The notes beneath the pieces were generated by a model. It was not told the origin of the DNA. It saw only the letters and a list, made by a program, of their open reading frames with translations, and did no database searches. 8,929 nt of DNA from Nanobdellati archaeon (lineage in GTDB: Archaea > EX4484-52 > GLR71): positions 1-8,929 of the forward strand of contig JAHYJR010000012.1 of NCBI GenBank assembly GCA_019429005.1, written 5' to 3'. Below are positions 6,184 through 8,929 of this stretch, one piece after another. Each line of letters opens with the position of its first letter. The stretch's first letter is position 1. Position numbers and translations under genes: made by a program.

Positions 6184-6188
6184 TATGT

Positions 6189-6530
6189 ATGGACTCAACG
6201 TTTTCAAAAGAGATTCTTGATATCATAATGACTATAGATTCTACTGATTTTGATCCAGATCAGCATATATTAAAGATTCGCAGTGTCTGTGATAAGTATT
6301 CAGAAGTTAGTAAATATGCAGAATATTTTTCGATGCTCAATGATGGTGAGATTAAGACTATGCTTCGGTTTGTTGAGAAACCTCATGGTAGGCATCATAT
6401 TTACGAATTAGAAAAAATGTTGAAAGATTATGATAGTTCAATTGTTTTTCAAGAATTTATTAAGCATTTTTATGAGCATGAAGGGTATAAGCTTGTGCAT
6501 ACGATTGCACTTAGAAAACTTAGAAAATAA
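6189..6530 (+). CDS. Small protein of unknown function (113 aa)
   Basis: The product is hydrophilic and probably all helical, with no membrane segment and no Cys-based zinc motif. It ends in the basic ALRKLRK. Its middle is rich in His (EKPHGRHHIYELEK, about residues 63-76), followed by FIKHFYEHEGYKLVH. I recognise no family. The ATG at 6189 is supported by a strong TATA box centred about 25 nt upstream; a second ATG at 6185 is in another frame and does not open a long protein. The promoter-overlapping palindrome suggests it is regulated, possibly by itself. A T7 run starts directly after the stop, and the following channel gene has its own TATA box, so this looks like a single-gene transcript. 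Complete gene; function unknown. Confidence 0.75.
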   Translation: MDSTFSKEILDIIMTIDSTDFDPDQHILKIRSVCDKYSEVSKYAEYFSMLNDGEIKTMLRFVEKPHGRHHIYELEKMLKDYDSSIVFQEFIKHFYEHEGYKLVHTIALRKLRK

Positions 6531-6537
6531 TTTTTTT
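6531..6537 (+). terminator. T7 run after the 113-aa gene
   Basis: Seven T follow immediately after the TAA, and a separate promoter for the channel gene lies about 70 nt further on. Oligo-T without a hairpin suffices for archaeal termination, so this is a plausible but unproven end. Confidence 0.4.
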
Positions 6538-6604
6538 GATAAGGTAATATAATCAATTAGAAAATACTGTATGATTTTTATATTTTTCCCGTTATACCTA
6601 ATGA

Positions 6605-6612
6605 TTATATAA
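6605..6612 (+). promoter_or_regulatory. TATA box of the K+ channel gene
   Basis: TTATATAA is centred 26-27 nt before the ATG at 6635, a close match to the archaeal TATA consensus at leaderless spacing. Confidence 0.6.
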
Positions 6613-6634
6613 ACTATTTATCTATAATAATATT

Positions 6635-7435
6635 ATGCATAAAGAAAAGACTTTTAAAGAAATAATAGCGTTTTATTTTAATGATACCACGACTTTTCTG
6701 GGTAGGTTTTTAGATCTTTTTTTGATATTTCTTAATCTTTTTACTGTAGTTATTTTTGTTATTGAAAGTTATTTTTATCAATTGAATCTTAGTATTTTTT
6801 GGACAATTGAAGTTATTACGGTTTCAATATTTATTCTTGAATATTTGTTAAGATATTGGGTTGCTGAAAAAAAGATAAGTCACATTTTTAATATCTATAG
6901 TATTATTGATCTTATTGCTATTATACCTACATTTGTGATATTTTTTGATCTTAGGTTTATACGTATCTTAAGAGTTTTTAGGATATTTAGATTCATGCGG
7001 TATGTTGATACTGGTGCATTTTTATCTAATGTTCAGAAGATGCGTAATATTAGAATTGTGAAAATCATTTTTACAATTACATCAATCATATTTTTGTTCT
7101 CATCTTTTATTTATGAAGCTGAGCATATTACAAATCCTGATATTAATGACATAGGAACGGCTGTATATTTTTCAATAGTGACCCTTACAACTGTCGGGTT
7201 TGGTGATATTGTGCCAATTACTCCTATGGGACGTGTCATGACCGTTCTTATGATACTTGTAAGCATTGCTCTTATACCGTGGCAGCTTGGGCTTCTTGTT
7301 AAAGAGGTTATATTTAGTATTAAGAATAAGAGATTTGCGTTATGCCGTAAATGCGGTCTTAATCAGCACGATATGGATGCAACGCATTGTAAGCATTGCG
7401 GTCATGTTATATATCAAGAAAATAGTGGAGATTAA
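6635..7435 (+). CDS. Voltage-gated K+ channel with C-terminal zinc ribbon
   Basis: The 266-aa protein has six membrane helices: S1 at about 26-46, S2 53-75, S3 84-104, S4 106-122, S5 141-162 and S6 199-222. S4 carries Arg at every third position (107, 110, 113, 116, 119, 122), the voltage-sensor signature; Asp92 in S3 is the likely acidic partner. The pore loop has the K+ selectivity filter TVGFGD at 186-191, after a pore helix from about 174. The cytoplasmic tail ends in a zinc ribbon, CRKCG at 237-241 and CKHCG at 252-256 (CxxC-11-CxxC). Four subunits would assemble into a K+ channel opened by membrane voltage. The zinc ribbon may mediate assembly or gating, which is inference. It has its own TATA box at -26 and is convergent with the MCM-like gene, 9 nt apart. 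All key residues are present. Confidence 0.93.
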   Translation: MHKEKTFKEIIAFYFNDTTTFLGRFLDLFLIFLNLFTVVIFVIESYFYQLNLSIFWTIEVITVSIFILEYLLRYWVAEKKISHIFNIYSIIDLIAIIPTFVIFFDLRFIRILRVFRIFRFMRYVDTGAFLSNVQKMRNIRIVKIIFTITSIIFLFSSFIYEAEHITNPDINDIGTAVYFSIVTLTTVGFGDIVPITPMGRVMTVLMILVSIALIPWQLGLLVKEVIFSIKNKRFALCRKCGLNQHDMDATHCKHCGHVIYQENSGD

Positions 7436-7444
7436 GAGTTCTTT

Positions 7445-8620
7445 TTAGGTTTTGAATGTTGTGCTTGCTATTGCTTTTTTAGAAAGTTCTATTGCTAGTT
7501 CAACATCATCTTTTTCTATTGTATGGTGCCAATTCATTCTTGCAGATGCAATTGCAAGTTTTTTTATGCTTGAAACAAATCGTGGTGTTATTGGAATAAT
7601 TATGTTTTCCTGTTTTTTTCGTGTCTCTAATATATATGACTTTATATTATCTGAATATTTTTGTGTGAATTCTGGTTCAAGTTCTTTTGATTTTTTTATG
7701 TAATATTTTATTAGGTCTTTATCATTTTTTGTTATTGCATCATTTTTCTTTTCAAGCATTTTTTTTGTGATTTCTGTGAACTCTTTATCTGTGTATTCTT
7801 TAACAATGAAAACTAAACTGAATCTTGAAAGGAGTGCATTGTCAAAAGGTATTTGGCTAGATATCTCTTTTGTTGTATCTCCTTTGAATTTTGTGCCTTT
7901 AGGGTTTGCTGTTGCAAGGACTGAACAGTTAGCATCAAATTGTTGGTGGATACCACCTTTGTCAAAACTTACAAAACCGTTTTCCATTGCGTTTAATAGT
8001 CCAGCACGGTCTTCGGTTTTCATAAGGTTAAGCTCATCTATCATTGCAATACCATTATTTGCGAGAGGTAAAAGTCCTTTAAGTGCCTCGTTTCCTTTGA
8101 ATGTGACGGTCAGACCTGTGGTCGATGTTCCTGAGCCCAGACCAAATGTATGGATCTCTGCGAAATCTTTAATTGATTCTAATATGTCTGTTTTACCTGT
8201 TCCAGGGTCACCAAGTGTTAGGATATGTAATCTCTCTTTTGAGAAAAGTTGAAGTGCTGTTGCTTTTTTAATTGTGTCGAATCCAATTATGTTTGGAGCT
8301 ATTATGTTATTGAATAAGGTCATTGGATCTTTTGATAGTTTTTTTAGGATTTCTTTTTTGTTATTGGTATCTATTATTGTGTTTAGGTATCCTATTTTTT
8401 TTAATAGATCTTGATCTTGAGATGTTATTTTTATTGTTGTCTTGTTTATGATTTTTTCAGAATAAGGTTTAATTTCGTTTAGGGTTATACGTTTTTGTTT
8501 TAGGTATCTTGTCAGCAGTTTTACAGTTTTTGAATCTAAGTATTTGCTTAAGATATTTATCTGAGCTTTTTCTTTATCTGAAAGGAGTCTGAAATAAAGT
8601 ATTAGGTTTTTTAGGTTCAT
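7445..8620 (-). CDS. MCM-family AAA+ ATPase lacking the usual N-terminal OB/zinc domain
   Basis: The 391-aa protein is an AAA+ ATPase whose order of motifs matches the MCM replicative helicase. It has an MCM-like entry (NNIIAPNIIGFDTIKKA, 104-120), Walker A GDPGTGKT (137-144), the helix-2 insert region GLGSGTSTTGLT (160-171) and Walker B IAMIDEL (191-197, D195 and E196). Next come a pre-sensor hairpin with K221 (FDKGGI), sensor 1 ATANPKG with N239, arginine finger LLSRF (R266) and a C-terminal lid with sensor-2 TPRF (R347) and ARMNW. Archaeal MCMs are about 650 residues; here the first 95 residues are helical and charged, with no Cys motif or OB fold visible. ATP-driven DNA translocation is inferred, but substrate grip and hexamer formation would have to differ from true MCM. 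It could be an accessory or element-derived MCM paralogue. The minus-strand TATA-like box at 8641-8649 supports ATG 8620. Confidence 0.88.
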   Translation of the reverse strand: MNLKNLILYFRLLSDKEKAQINILSKYLDSKTVKLLTRYLKQKRITLNEIKPYSEKIINKTTIKITSQDQDLLKKIGYLNTIIDTNNKKEILKKLSKDPMTLFNNIIAPNIIGFDTIKKATALQLFSKERLHILTLGDPGTGKTDILESIKDFAEIHTFGLGSGTSTTGLTVTFKGNEALKGLLPLANNGIAMIDELNLMKTEDRAGLLNAMENGFVSFDKGGIHQQFDANCSVLATANPKGTKFKGDTTKEISSQIPFDNALLSRFSLVFIVKEYTDKEFTEITKKMLEKKNDAITKNDKDLIKYYIKKSKELEPEFTQKYSDNIKSYILETRKKQENIIIPITPRFVSSIKKLAIASARMNWHHTIEKDDVELAIELSKKAIASTTFKT

Positions 8621-8640
8621 AATTAATATTAGATTATCAA

Positions 8641-8649
8641 GTATAATAA
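8641..8649 (-). promoter_or_regulatory. TATA box of the MCM-like gene
   Basis: On the minus strand this reads TTATTATAC, centred about 25 nt upstream of the ATG (complement of 8618-8620). The spacing agrees with the other genes in the window. Confidence 0.45.
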
Positions 8650-8684
8650 GGTTTTATGTTTTGTGAGCTTATCGATTTTGATAA

Positions 8685-8693
8685 TATTTAAAA
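8685..8693 (+). promoter_or_regulatory. Possible TATA box of the tRNA gene
   Basis: TATTTAAAA is centred about 30 nt before the first base of the tRNA. This would give a short 5' leader of a few bases for RNase P to remove. A second candidate, ACATATAAG near 8704, is too close to the mature 5' end. Confidence 0.45.
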
Positions 8694-8718
8694 TGTTTTA
8701 CATATAAGATATTTGTAT

Positions 8719-8792
8719 GCCCTGGTAGCTTAGCTCGGTATAGCGCGAGATTCGTAATTTCGAGGTCGAGGGTTCGAATCCCTTCCAGGGCT
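8719..8792 (+). tRNA. tRNA-Thr (anticodon CGT)
   Basis: A full cloverleaf can be drawn. The acceptor stem is GCCCTGG (8719-8725) with CCAGGGC (8785-8791). The D arm starts at 8728 and has GG in the loop and one T-T mismatch at the loop end of its stem. The anticodon stem is CGAGA with TTTCG, around the loop TTCGTAA. The T stem is GAGGG with CCCTT, around TTCGAAT. The anticodon CGT (8753-8755) reads ACG, threonine. The discriminator is T (8792), as expected for archaeal tRNA-Thr. CCA is not encoded, and no intron is present. Confidence 0.95.
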
Positions 8793-8798
8793 TTTTTT
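8792..8798 (+). terminator. T7 terminator directly after the tRNA
   Basis: Seven T start at the discriminator position, the usual oligo-T stop for an archaeal stable RNA gene. Confidence 0.55.
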
Positions 8799-8835
8799 GT
8801 TTTTAAAACCCCTAAGCCCATTTACTTTAATATTT

Positions 8836-8929
8836 TTAATCTTGACCATTTTTATCATATTCCCTGATTATTTCTTCGATTTTAGTTGATAAATAATTGC
8901 GGTTTTCATATAGCCCATACTTTTCAAGC
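8836..8929 (-). CDS. C-terminal 30 codons of an unidentified minus-strand gene (partial)
   Basis: Reading leftward from the window edge, one frame is open for 30 codons to a TAA (complement of 8836-8838). It encodes LEKYGLYENRNYLSTKIEE and a charged tail ending KNGQD. Codon use and the amphipathic helical pattern look like real protein. The piece is too short to identify; the tail of a small ribbon-helix-helix type regulator is one guess, with no firm support. The gene would be convergent with the tRNA-Thr gene. Confidence 0.5.
   Translation of the reverse strand, partial: LEKYGLYENRNYLSTKIEEIIREYDKNGQD

Noticed and set aside
7767-8252. 161-aa plus-strand frame opposite the MCM-like gene
   Set aside because: The minus strand here encodes intact Walker A, Walker B, sensor 1 and Arg-finger motifs, so the plus frame is an antisense shadow.
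8788-8819. GGGCTT / AAGCCC inverted repeat joining the tRNA 3' end to downstream DNA
   Set aside because: Only 6 bp with a long loop, and it overlaps the acceptor stem; more likely chance than an attachment site or terminator.

Overview
The window is strongly A+T-rich and looks archaeal. Nearly every gene start has an archaeal-type TATA box centred about 25-28 nt upstream of the start codon, with no convincing Shine-Dalgarno site, which is the arrangement expected for leaderless transcripts. There is an MCM-family AAA+ ATPase, a voltage-gated K+ channel with a C-terminal zinc ribbon, and a tRNA-Thr(CGT) with no encoded CCA and a U discriminator base. Base composition, short intergenic gaps and many unrecognisable small proteins suggest a small-genome lineage such as a DPANN archaeon. 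That last step is inference; no marker here fixes the taxon.

Left part (1-2430): the 3' end of a large gene enters from the left edge. Its N-terminal side is a nearly perfect 27-bp tandem repeat encoding the 9-residue unit KDKSSRRDI. A membrane-anchored HExxH zinc metalloprotease-like gene follows and ends in a hairpin with a T8 loop.

Middle part (2430-6160): this is a mixed zone of intact and decaying genes. In order there is a remnant of an endonuclease/exonuclease/phosphatase (EEP) family gene, a membrane-anchored protein of unknown function whose frame continues for 46 codons past its stop, an intact secreted or membrane-anchored phospholipase-D-like protein with two HKD motifs, an intact SPFH/stomatin-like protein, and directly behind it an HD-domain hydrolase gene broken by two frameshifts. 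One of those frameshifts is a perfect 19-bp tandem duplication.

Right part (6160-8929): a 113-aa gene of unknown function has its TATA box inside a 10-bp inverted repeat. It is followed by the K+ channel, then convergently by a short MCM-like ATPase that lacks the usual N-terminal OB-fold region, then the tRNA-Thr gene and the last 30 codons of an unidentified minus-strand gene.

How the genes may work together: four plus-strand proteins in a row carry an N-terminal membrane segment (metalloprotease, unknown protein, PLD-like, SPFH), so the region has an envelope or membrane flavour. Only the SPFH and HD genes look like a tight operon; the other main genes have their own promoter-like sites. 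I see no complete defence system, CRISPR array, IS element or integrase. The most informative unusual signals are the coding minisatellite, the cluster of independently broken genes, the palindrome-embedded promoter and the OB-less MCM ATPase next to a tRNA gene.
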